Source: JBHELQ01 sp046262995
GTDB lineage: Bacteria; Actinomycetota; Thermoleophilia; Solirubrobacterales; Thermoleophilaceae
Assembly (NCBI GenBank): GCA_046262995.1
Contig: JBHELQ010000034.1
Span: 1-7,304, forward strand
Direction of reading: 5' to 3'
DNA length: 7,304 nucleotides
The translations under genes and the position numbers were made by a program. A model generated the notes under the pieces. The model was given only the letters and a program-made list of their open reading frames with translations, did not search any database and was not told where the DNA came from. Below are positions 1-5,546 of the stretch, piece after piece. Within the stretch, counting starts at the first letter, position 1; each line of letters opens with the position of its first letter.

Positions 1-199
1 CGGCCTGCCGGAGGCGCTCGAGCGCATGGGCACCCTCCAGGCGCAGTACGCGCCGGCCATGTACATCGGCCTCTCGGCGCGCGTCGCCGGCTTCGAGCGG
101 GACGCCCTGACCAGGGCGCTCGAGCGCCGCTCGGTCGTCCACGGGACGCTCATGCGCGCCACGATCCACCTGGCGGAGCTCTACGCCGGCGACGGGTAG
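1..199 (+). pseudogene. Truncated N-terminal part of a winged-helix DNA glycosylase (AlkZ/YcaQ, HTH_42 family)
   Basis: The frame entering at base 2 gives 65 residues and a TAG at 197-199. It holds the N-terminal signature of the HTH_42 superfamily: LQAQ (Q13 and Q15 of the fragment), then a Y-x-GL-x-x-R-x-x-GF stretch and a TLMRATIHL block at about residues 50-58. In AlkZ-type enzymes, which remove bulky or crosslinking alkyl lesions from DNA, a QxQ motif at this place is catalytic, and it is present here. Family members run to roughly 350-400 residues, and much more sequence normally follows the R-x-T-x-HL block. Here homology stops at about base 175, and a stop follows after a few unrelated residues. 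Only 13 bp separate this stop from the radA stop on the other strand, so the missing part is not downstream. I read it as a 3'-truncated relic; its start lies outside the window. A short stand-alone protein is less likely. Confidence 0.68.
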
Positions 200-212
200 G
201 GAGGACGGCGGG

Positions 213-1562
213 TCAGGCGGCGCGCGCCGGCCTGGCGGACGGCAGCGCCGTCCCCAGCGCCGAGCGCAGGTCCGGCAGCGAGTCCCCCGGGTGCAGCACG
301 GGGTCGAGGCCGAACTTCCGCGCCTCGGCCAGCCGCCGGTCCGTGTGCGCGGCGTGGCGCAGCTCCCCCGTCAGGCCCAGCTCCCCAAACGCGCCCACGG
401 GGCGCTCCGCCCCAAGCGGCTCGCCGCCCGCCGCCGAGGCGAGCGCCAGGGCGATGGCCAGGTCCGCCCCGGGCTCGTCCACGCGGACGCCGCCGGCGAC
501 GGAGACGAACACGTCGCTCGCGCCGAGCGACAGTCCCCCATGGCGGGCCAGCACCGCCAGGACCAGGGCGAGCCGGTTGCGATCGACTCCGTTGGCCACC
601 CGCCGCGGCGGCACCAGCTCGGTGGGCGCCACCAGCGCCTGCACCTCCACGAGCAGCGGCCGGGAGCCCTCCATGGCGCACAGGACCGCGGACCCGGCGC
701 CGCGCGTGGCCTCGGACACGAAGCGGGCCGACGCGTCGGCCACCTCCACCAGGCCGCGCTCCTGCATCTCGAACACCCCCACCTCGTTGGTGGAGCCGAA
801 GCGGTTCTTGAGCGCGCGCAGGGTGCGGTAGGAGCGCTCGCGCTCGCCCTCGAACGCCAGGACGCAGTCCACCAGGTGCTCGAGCACCCGCGGCCCGGCC
901 AGGGCGCCCTCCTTCGTGACGTGGCCGACGAGGACGACGGCCACGCCGAGCTCCTTCGCGGCGCGCATTAGCCGGCCCGCGACCTCGCGCACCTGGCCCA
1001 CCGACCCGGGCGATCCGGTGAGAGCCTGGTCGTACAGGACCTGCACCGAGTCGACGACGCAGACCGCCGGCCGCTCGGCCTCGATCGTGGCCAGCACGCG
1101 TCCCAGGTCCGTCTCGGCCACGATCGGCACCTCGAGCGCGTGCTCGCCCAGGCGCTCCGCGCGCAGCCGCACCTGGGCCGCGGACTCCTCGCCCGACACG
1201 TAGAGGGCCCTTCCGCCGGCCGCGGTCAGGTTCGCCAGGGCCATGCTCGTGAGCGTGGACTTGCCGATGCCGGGTGAGCCCCCGATGAGCACGATCGAGC
1301 CCGGCACGAGCCCGCCGCCGAGGACGCGGTCGAGCTCCCCGATGCCGGTCCGGAGGCGATCCACCACCGGGGCCTCGACCTGCCCGAGCGGGACCGGACG
1401 CAGGGCCGAGGAGGCCGATCCGCTGCGCCCCCGCCGCGGCGCGGACGCGCGTGCCTCCTCCACGAGCGTGTTCCACTCCCCGCAGCCCGGGCAGCGTCCG
1501 TGCCACTTTCGGCTCTCGTGCCCGCAGCCGGGACAGGCGAAGACGGTGGCGGAGCGGGCCAT
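213..1562 (-). CDS. radA: DNA repair protein RadA (Sms)
   Basis: This 449-residue protein matches the usual RadA length of about 450-460. RadA is a RecA-like ATPase that helps process recombination intermediates and drives branch migration of D-loops. Domains in order: an N-terminal C4 zinc finger (C10-x2-C13-x10-C24-x2-C27, followed by WNTL); a RecA-like core with Walker A GGSPGIGKST (94-103, K101) and a Walker B-like VCVVDS (167-172); the RadA-specific KNRFG motif (252-256); and a C-terminal Lon-like domain (about 345-440). The ATG at 1560-1562 is chosen because it places the zinc finger at the normal distance from the N-terminus. It has no usable Shine-Dalgarno, but a TAGCCT hexamer lies 6 nt upstream. 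The gene is divergent from the nuclease gene at 1647 and convergent with the truncated glycosylase. Many Gram-positive genomes place radA directly after clpC; here clpC is about 4 kb upstream, in the same orientation. Confidence 0.97.
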   Translation of the reverse strand: MARSATVFACPGCGHESRKWHGRCPGCGEWNTLVEEARASAPRRGRSGSASSALRPVPLGQVEAPVVDRLRTGIGELDRVLGGGLVPGSIVLIGGSPGIGKSTLTSMALANLTAAGGRALYVSGEESAAQVRLRAERLGEHALEVPIVAETDLGRVLATIEAERPAVCVVDSVQVLYDQALTGSPGSVGQVREVAGRLMRAAKELGVAVVLVGHVTKEGALAGPRVLEHLVDCVLAFEGERERSYRTLRALKNRFGSTNEVGVFEMQERGLVEVADASARFVSEATRGAGSAVLCAMEGSRPLLVEVQALVAPTELVPPRRVANGVDRNRLALVLAVLARHGGLSLGASDVFVSVAGGVRVDEPGADLAIALALASAAGGEPLGAERPVGAFGELGLTGELRHAAHTDRRLAEARKFGLDPVLHPGDSLPDLRSALGTALPSARPARAA

Positions 1563-1568
1563 CTCTCG

Positions 1569-1574
1569 AGGCTA
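1569..1574 (-). promoter_or_regulatory. Candidate -10 box for leaderless radA
   Basis: Read on the minus strand, TAGCCT fits the actinobacterial -10 pattern TANNNT. Exactly 6 nt separate it from the radA ATG, so transcription would begin at or next to the start codon. No convincing -35 box is seen. A 6-bp inverted repeat, GGACGG (1586-1591) and CCGTCC (1618-1623), lies in the same 84-bp divergent spacer and could be an operator for one or both genes, but it is weak evidence in GC-rich DNA. Confidence 0.4.
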
Positions 1575-1646
1575 AGCAGCGGGGTGGACGGCCCCGCCCC
1601 GGGATGCGGCTTGCGATCCGTCCGGGCCGCCCGCTGGCATCGCGGG

Positions 1647-3305
1647 ATGGGCCTGATCGACTGCTCGCTGACCGAGACGGAGTTCCTGGCGCTCGACACC
1701 GAGACGAACGGGCTCGGGGGAGAGGCCTGCGAGCTGACCGAGGTGGGTGCGGTCCTGGTGGGCGGCGGCGAGCTCCACGACAGCTGGCGCTCGCTCGTGC
1801 GCACGGAGCGCCCGCTCTCGCGAGGCATCCAGCGCTTCACCGGCATCAGCCAGGCCATGGTGGACTCGGCGCCGCCTCCCGCCGAGGCGCTGACGGAGCT
1901 GCGGCGGCTACTCGCCGGGCGCGTCCTGCTCGCGCACAACGCCTCGTTCGACCGGCGCGTGCTGCGCCAGGCGTTCGATCGCGCCGGCCTGGACTGGCCC
2001 GACCCCCCGACGATCTGCACGATCGCGCTGGCACGGCGCTTCGCGCCGCTCGCCCGTCGACACGGCCTGGCCGCGCTCGCGGCCACACTCGGCGTCGAGG
2101 TCGACGAGGTCCACCGGGCGCTGCCCGACGCGGTGACCTGCGCGCGCGTCTTCTGCACCCTGTTCCCGCGCCTGTGCGCCCACGCCGTGACCGTGGGCCA
2201 CGCCTTGGAGCTTCTCTCGCCCCGCCGCCGAGCCCGGAAGACCGAGCCGGGGGAGCGCATTCCGCCCGCTGAGCGCCCCGACCTCTCGAAGCTGCCGGAC
2301 GACCCCGGCGTGTACGTCTTCCGCGACGAGCGCGGCCGCCCGCTCTACGTCGGCAAGTCGGTCTCCCTGCGCTCGCGAGCGCGCGCCCACTTCTGCGCGC
2401 CGGCCGGCTGGACGGAGCGGGCCGAGATCGTCGACTACAAGCCCACCAACTCGGAGCTCGGCGCCCTCGTGCTGGAGAGCCGGCTGATCAAGCGCTGGCG
2501 CCCGCCGGGAAACGCCAGGCTGAAGCGAACGGACGGCTACGTCTACCTCCGCTGCCGCCTGGACATCCCCTATCCGATCCTCGAGGTGGCCCCTGAGCCG
2601 GCTCCCGGGCTGGCGGTGAACGTCGGCCCACTCCGCGGCCGCGCCCTGGCCGCGGAGCTGTGCGACCTGCTCAACTCCCTCTACCGGCTCCGTCGCTGCG
2701 GCAGGAAGCTGAAGCGCCGCGAGCACCCGTCCGCGTACGGCCAGATGGACCGCTGCTGCTCGCCCTGCCTCGGCGACCTCGATCCCAACGCCTACCGCCG
2801 CCAGCTCGACTCGGCGCTGTCCCACTTCCAGGAGCCGGACGGCGGGGCCCGCCTCTTGGCCGAGGTCGACCGGCGCATGGAGGAGGCATCCGCCGGGCGC
2901 CGCTACGAGCGCGCCGCCGCCCTCCGCCGCCGCCGCGATCGGCTCGCCTGGCTCCTGGAGCGCCTGGAGGGCGTGCTGCGAGCGGTCCACGCCGCGCCGG
3001 CGATCCTGCTGGCACGGCACCCGGCGAAGCCCCGCTTCGACGCCTTCTGGCTCGTGCACGGACGGGTGGCCGACTGGGGCGCGCTCCCCGGCCCGGGCGA
3101 ACTGGCAGAGCGCACCGCGACGGCCTTGGACCGCCGCCGCGGCCCCGTCCCGTCCGACGAGGTCGACGAGATCCGCATCCTGTCGGCCTGGGCCGCCGAG
3201 CACGACCCCCCGCGCCTGGCACTCGATCCGCCGCCCAACGGGGACGCGCTCCTCGCCTTCGCCGAGCGGGCAACCGCGCCATCCGGCGCGCCCGTCGCCT
3301 CCTAG
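1647..3305 (+). CDS. DEDDh 3'-5' exonuclease fused to a UvrC/Cho-like GIY-YIG nuclease
   Basis: The 552 residues hold two nuclease modules. Residues 12-175 are a DnaQ-type exonuclease with a full DEDDh set: D17 and E19 (LDTET), D102 (HNASFD), H156 and D161 (HRALPD). Residues 215-295 are a GIY-YIG domain like the N-terminus of UvrC: GVY at 221-223, LYVGKS at 233-238, arginines at 242/244, and the catalytic-type glutamate E277 in LESRLIK. A Cys-containing segment (C351, C370, C371, C374) and a UVR-like helical pair (about 403-433) follow. The UvrC RNase H-like and HhH domains are absent, as in Cho. This fusion is known in actinobacteria. A role in incising and trimming damaged DNA is inference. 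I chose the ATG at 1647 because it starts just before the exonuclease fold; the in-frame ATG at 1500 would overlap radA. No Shine-Dalgarno is visible. S362 stands where UvrC has one of its four cluster cysteines. Confidence 0.92.
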   Translation: MGLIDCSLTETEFLALDTETNGLGGEACELTEVGAVLVGGGELHDSWRSLVRTERPLSRGIQRFTGISQAMVDSAPPPAEALTELRRLLAGRVLLAHNASFDRRVLRQAFDRAGLDWPDPPTICTIALARRFAPLARRHGLAALAATLGVEVDEVHRALPDAVTCARVFCTLFPRLCAHAVTVGHALELLSPRRRARKTEPGERIPPAERPDLSKLPDDPGVYVFRDERGRPLYVGKSVSLRSRARAHFCAPAGWTERAEIVDYKPTNSELGALVLESRLIKRWRPPGNARLKRTDGYVYLRCRLDIPYPILEVAPEPAPGLAVNVGPLRGRALAAELCDLLNSLYRLRRCGRKLKRREHPSAYGQMDRCCSPCLGDLDPNAYRRQLDSALSHFQEPDGGARLLAEVDRRMEEASAGRRYERAAALRRRRDRLAWLLERLEGVLRAVHAAPAILLARHPAKPRFDAFWLVHGRVADWGALPGPGELAERTATALDRRRGPVPSDEVDEIRILSAWAAEHDPPRLALDPPPNGDALLAFAERATAPSGAPVAS

Positions 3306-3330
3306 CGAGCAGCGCTTCGCCAGGGCTCGC
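3305..3330. terminator. Candidate bidirectional terminator hairpin between convergent genes
   Basis: GCGAGC at 3305-3310 pairs with GCTCGC at 3325-3330, and a smaller GCG/CGC pairing closes inside the loop. It sits in the 32-bp gap between the stops of the nuclease gene (+) and the SnoaL-like gene (minus), where a shared terminator is expected. There is no U-tract on either strand, which is common for actinobacterial terminators but leaves the call uncertain. Confidence 0.42.
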
Positions 3331-3337
3331 GCATCGG

Positions 3338-3742
3338 CTACTCCGAGAGCCCCGCGGCTTCGAGCGCCTCCTCCGGGCTGAGATAGGCGTCGGCCCTCCG
3401 GACGAGGCTGTCCTCGAACCGGAACACGTAGCCGATCGCCCGCTCGACCTCGGCGCCGCTGGACCTGCTTCTGATGCGGACCCGTGCCAGCAAGAGGACG
3501 GAGTCACCCAGGTCACGCAGCTCGGAAGGCTCGACCTCCAGGTCCCACAGCCTGTGCCAGTCGTCCCAGAACCGCCGCACCGCCGCCCGGCCCGTGTGCG
3601 TGGTCTCCACACCCTCCACCTCGCGGAGGATCGCGGAGGACCACTCCACGTCGGGGTGCGCCGGCGCGAGCCAGCCCTCGCGGTCGCCCCGATTCCAGGC
3701 CTCGAACATCCCGCGCACCACCTCCACGTTCTCCCGCGACAT
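3338..3742 (-). CDS. SnoaL-like / NTF2-fold protein
   Basis: This 134-residue protein opens with MSRENVEVVRGMFEAWNRGD, the typical N-terminal helix of SnoaL-like NTF2-fold proteins that are numerous in Thermoleophilia and other actinobacteria. Further family features are the HPDVEW strand (29-34), the RAAVRRFWDDW helix (52-62) and C-terminal strands ending in a VFRFEDSLVRRADAYLSPEEAL segment (106-127). The fold forms a cone-shaped pocket. Members include small-molecule isomerases and cyclases and many proteins of unknown function, so no substrate can be assigned. The ATG at 3740-3742 is preferred over in-frame starts upstream (to 3883), because the added residues would be Cys/Ala-rich with no family similarity. 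There is no signal peptide, so it is probably cytoplasmic. A perfect tandem 10-bp repeat (TCGCGGAGGA twice, 3621-3640) lies in the coding region without visibly disturbing the fold. Confidence 0.85.
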   Translation of the reverse strand: MSRENVEVVRGMFEAWNRGDREGWLAPAHPDVEWSSAILREVEGVETTHTGRAAVRRFWDDWHRLWDLEVEPSELRDLGDSVLLLARVRIRSRSSGAEVERAIGYVFRFEDSLVRRADAYLSPEEALEAAGLSE

Positions 3743-3750
3743 CGCGGCCC

Positions 3751-3756
3751 AGTATC
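3751..3756 (-). promoter_or_regulatory. Weak candidate -10 box for the SnoaL-like gene
   Basis: On the minus strand GATACT ends 8 nt before the chosen ATG. It matches the A2 and T6 positions of the -10 consensus and would give a leaderless or very short-leader transcript. No -35 box is recognised. The 184-bp spacer to the divergent gene at 3927 shows nothing else I can name. Confidence 0.25.
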
Positions 3757-3914
3757 GCCGCTCGCGCAGACCGGGCGGGGATGTGGCGCAGCTCGCGCAG
3801 GAGGCGCAGGGGCATGCGACCATCGAGTCCCGCCCCGCCGTCGCGCTGGCCGACCGCTTCCTGCCGGAGCCGGGAACCACCATCCCCGCCGCCTTCGGCC
3901 CCGCCTACCTCCCG

Positions 3915-3920
3915 TATCCT
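3915..3920 (+). promoter_or_regulatory. Candidate -10 box for a leaderless transcript of the secreted protein gene
   Basis: TATCCT fits TANNNT and ends exactly 6 nt before the ATG at 3927, the same geometry as seen at radA. The region 17-18 bp upstream holds only a poor -35 match (TTCGGC). There is no Shine-Dalgarno before the ATG, which fits a leaderless start. Confidence 0.42.
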
Positions 3921-3926
3921 GAGCCG

Positions 3927-4868
3927 ATGCCACGGACGGGACCGAGCCGGCTCGTGCGCACGGCCTTTCTGTGCGCGGCGGCGATCTCCGCCTGGTGCCT
4001 GAGCTCGGCCTCGCCGGTCGCCGGCGACACCCCCCGAGCGGGGAAGCGCTACGACGGGCAGGGCCCCGGACGGGCTCCGATATTCCTGACCGTGCGGAGC
4101 GACGGCGAGCGGCTGTCGAGGTGGACGTTCTCCTCCAGGACACGCTGCACGGATGACAAGCGTCGCGTCCTGGGGATACGCCACCCCGGCGAGGGGCCGG
4201 TCACGATCGACTCGAACGGAGACTTCTCCTACACGTCGCCGAGCGGTCCGCTGACGGTGCGCGGGCGCCACGGCGGGCGGATCCGCGGACGTGCGCGTGC
4301 GACCTTCTCGGGGCACTTCACCTCCGGCGGCGACGCGGTCAAGGGCACGGTCTCGATTCGCTTCCGCTCGCGCCACCTTCGCTGCTCGAGTCACGACGTC
4401 GCCTACACGCTCCATCGAGACGGAACGCCGGGCGCCGCCTACCGCAATGCGTCCGTCGCCTCCGGCCTCTACCGCGCCCGCGGCAGGAAGCTCCGGACCC
4501 GCCTGCGCATGTTCCTGCCGGCCAAGGCCATCTCCGCGGTGCGGGTCCGCTACTGGGAGTCGTGCCGGTCAGGGCTGCAGAGGGGCACCTTCATCGTCTT
4601 CGGGCACATCGCCACCCGCGGTACGCTCTTCCGCGCGGCGCGACGCGAGCGCTTCCGGCTGCCGGGGGGCCTCGTGAGCCACGATCGCTACCGCTTCACC
4701 GGACGCTTCTCCTACCGCAACGGCTATCGCGTCCGCGGTCGCTGGCGCATCCGCTCGAGGTACTACCGCCGCGGGCGGCTCGTCGAGGACTGCACCGCCG
4801 ACCGGCGCTTCTCGGGCCGCTTCGTGGGCGGGCCGATCGGCTCGGAGGGCGCACACCCGTCCGGCTAG
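3927..4868 (+). CDS. Secreted Arg-rich protein of unknown function with two related units
   Basis: I do not recognise a named family. The 313-residue product starts with basic residues, then a hydrophobic core (about 12-28) and a small-residue stretch ending SPVAG (29-33), so export by a Sec signal peptide is likely. C24 is not in a proper lipobox. The mature part is strongly basic and appears to be two copies of one beta-rich unit, about 45-165 and 185-300. Each has a strand ending in a cysteine (C74; C213), a central loop, a G-x-F/G-R-F strand pair (SGHF at 128-131; TGRFSY at 258-263), a G-x-x-x-I-R-x-R segment (140-147; 271-277), and a closing cysteine (C153; C289). These are the only four cysteines in the mature part, so one disulfide per unit is plausible. 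It resembles uncharacterised secreted proteins common in Thermoleophilia. The ATG at 3927 is chosen for the signal peptide and the -10 hexamer just upstream. Confidence 0.75.
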   Translation: MPRTGPSRLVRTAFLCAAAISAWCLSSASPVAGDTPRAGKRYDGQGPGRAPIFLTVRSDGERLSRWTFSSRTRCTDDKRRVLGIRHPGEGPVTIDSNGDFSYTSPSGPLTVRGRHGGRIRGRARATFSGHFTSGGDAVKGTVSIRFRSRHLRCSSHDVAYTLHRDGTPGAAYRNASVASGLYRARGRKLRTRLRMFLPAKAISAVRVRYWESCRSGLQRGTFIVFGHIATRGTLFRAARRERFRLPGGLVSHDRYRFTGRFSYRNGYRVRGRWRIRSRYYRRGRLVEDCTADRRFSGRFVGGPIGSEGAHPSG

Positions 4869-4875
4869 CGGACGG

Positions 4876-4894
4876 GGCGCTACGCGGTAGCGCC
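4876..4894 (+). terminator. Perfect 8-bp hairpin after the secreted protein gene
   Basis: GGCGCTAC (4876-4883) and GTAGCGCC (4887-4894) form a perfect 8-bp stem with a 3-nt loop, starting 7 nt after the TAG at 4866-4868. There is no T-run. It can end transcription of the + strand gene. Being symmetric, it also lies just beyond the clpC-like tail at 4896 on the minus strand, so it may be the terminator that originally followed clpC. Confidence 0.55.
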
Positions 4895-4895
4895 G

Positions 4896-4973
4896 CTACT
4901 CAGGGGAGCTGCCGTCGCCCTTGTCGTCGCCAGGTTCTCCTGTGAGCTGGCGAGAGCGATCAGAGCCGGTCAC
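4896..4973 (-). pseudogene. Second copy of the clpC 3' end (displaced gene tail), also readable as a 25-residue ORF
   Basis: The minus strand frame ending at the TAG 4896-4898 reads GEPGDDKGDGSSPE then stop. The true ClpC end (5547 onward) reads APEDKGDGSSSEPTE then stop. Reading frame and stop are preserved and the end is three codons shorter, so this is a clpC terminus rather than chance similarity. Clear similarity spans about 4896-4934. Further upstream the frame runs back to a GTG at 4971-4973, which overlaps the stop of the 108-residue gene as GTGA; a TAA precedes that GTG. A translated 25-residue peptide coupled to the upstream gene is possible, but a relic left by an insertion or duplication is simpler. 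Confidence 0.55.
4899..4929. repeat. Direct repeat, distal copy (matches 5559-5589)
   Basis: This 31-bp segment matches 5559-5589 at 29 of 31 positions, with differences at 4904 and 4926 and a 21-bp identical core at 4905-4925. The spacing is exactly 660 bp. Similarity continues leftward as CGCTACT (4894-4900 here, 5545-5551 in the other copy) if a 9-bp gap is allowed. Confidence 0.85.
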
Positions 4974-5296
4974 TTACTCAGCCTCGGCCCCGTAGTCAAG
5001 TCGGCGAAATACGGTGTGTCTCGGATGTGCCAGAGGATGTGGCGCAGGTCCTCTCGCAGTTCGACCAACGCCGTCTCCATTGACTCGTCGTCAGAGCTGG
5101 CGACGAGGGCAGCAAGGTGCTTCTGAAACTCGATGCAGGACTCCTCGACGTGCTCTAGGGCTTGGGCAAGCGTCCACGATGCCGGCTCGTCGTCGTGTGG
5201 CGTGTCCTGGCGGTCGATGTAACTGAGCGTTGCGGCAAGGCGATCAGCCAATGTCTTCACCGCCTCGTAGTCCGAGAGGTTCTTGGCGTCGCTCAC
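4970..5296 (-). CDS. Small acidic, mainly helical protein of unknown function
   Basis: I do not recognise this 108-residue protein. It starts with GTG at 5294-5296 and has no signal peptide or membrane segment. It looks mainly helical and acidic, with stretches such as AVKTLADRLAATLSYID (12-28), a segment from W41 to V64 and LVELREDLRHILWHIRD. The WTLAQALEHVEES segment recalls the first helix of DinB-like proteins (W...HV), but the chain is too short for that fold and the rest does not fit, so I give no function. About a fifth of its codons end in A or T (for example TTT, GCT, TCA, CTA), clearly more than in the flanking genes, and its GC is visibly lower. That codon pattern supports a real gene, possibly of foreign origin. 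It lies between the two copies of the clpC end. A TAGGGT hexamer 7 nt before the GTG suggests its own leaderless promoter. Confidence 0.7.
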   Translation of the reverse strand: MSDAKNLSDYEAVKTLADRLAATLSYIDRQDTPHDDEPASWTLAQALEHVEESCIEFQKHLAALVASSDDESMETALVELREDLRHILWHIRDTPYFADLTTGPRLSK

Positions 5297-5303
5297 TGCA
5301 ACA

Positions 5304-5309
5304 ACCCTA
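5304..5309 (-). promoter_or_regulatory. Candidate -10 box for the 108-residue gene
   Basis: On the minus strand TAGGGT fits TANNNT and lies 7 nt before the GTG start, again the geometry of a leaderless transcript. No -35 box is clear. The gene therefore probably does not depend on read-through from clpC, from which the large palindrome separates it. Confidence 0.38.
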
Positions 5310-5370
5310 CGCCGCGTTCACTGTCGTTTCGCTAGACCCTCCTAGGACCCGGCGGGACGAAAACGCCGCT

Positions 5371-5525
5371 CCGCGGGTGGCTGTTGCGCGACTTTCCGCC
5401 GCTGTCCGGAGACCGGACGGGAGTGACGCACGGGAACCCACGCGGAGACCACCGCGGGTTGCCTGCGTCACGTGAGTCCGGCGGAGGACTGCGGCGGGGA
5501 GGCGTGCGACAGACAGGACCCGCGG
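5371..5525. repeat. Very large imperfect inverted repeat (about 155 bp) in the 250-bp gap after clpC
   Basis: The gene-free gap 5297-5546 is mostly one dyad centred near 5447. Paired blocks from outside in: CCGCGGG 5371-5377 with CCCGCGG 5519-5525; CTGT 5381-5384 with ACAG 5509-5512; CCGCCGC 5396-5402 with GCGGCGG 5491-5497; GTCC 5404-5407 with GGAC 5486-5489; CCGGAC 5413-5418 with GTCCGG 5476-5481; GTGACGCA 5423-5430 with TGCGTCAC 5464-5471; AACCC 5435-5439 with GGGTT 5456-5460; GCGG 5442-5445 with CCGC 5452-5455. CGCC (5364-5367) with GGCG (5529-5532) may extend it. The blocks stay in register with only short offsets, and the arms match at roughly three quarters of positions by eye. On the clpC mRNA it would fold about 20 nt after the stop, so it could end clpC transcription. 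It could also be a palindromic mobile relic. No reading frame is convincing inside it. Confidence 0.6.
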
Positions 5526-5546
5526 CCAGGCGGCTTGGGCTAGTCG

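Noticed and set aside
1500..1646. Upstream start (ATG at 1500) for the nuclease fusion
   Set aside because: It would overlap the radA start region and add about 50 Gly/Ala/Arg-rich residues with no domain similarity; the ATG at 1647 begins just before the exonuclease fold.
181..2260. Long open frames antisense to radA and the nuclease gene
   Set aside because: They are Arg/Gly/Ala/Pro-rich shadows, common opposite GC-rich genes, and show no domain signature, whereas the opposite frames carry complete conserved motifs.
3621..3640. Perfect tandem 10-bp repeat inside the SnoaL-like gene as a phase-variable slippage site
   Set aside because: Two copies are too few to argue for phase variation, and the encoded protein aligns with the family across the repeat without a frame change.
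3743..3883. N-terminal extension of the SnoaL-like protein to an in-frame start at 3883
   Set aside because: The added residues do not resemble the family, whose members typically begin at the M-S-x-E-N-V motif; the stretch is better read as a divergent promoter region.
3993..4016. Lipoprotein signal at C24 of the secreted protein
   Set aside because: The residue before the cysteine is Trp, which breaks the lipobox rule; a Sec signal peptide cleaved near residue 33 fits better.
4896..5546. An integron gene cassette: single gene plus a long imperfect palindrome resembling attC
   Set aside because: The palindrome lies upstream of the gene rather than after its 3' end, I found no GTTRRRY-type core sites at the boundaries, and the gene seems to have its own promoter.
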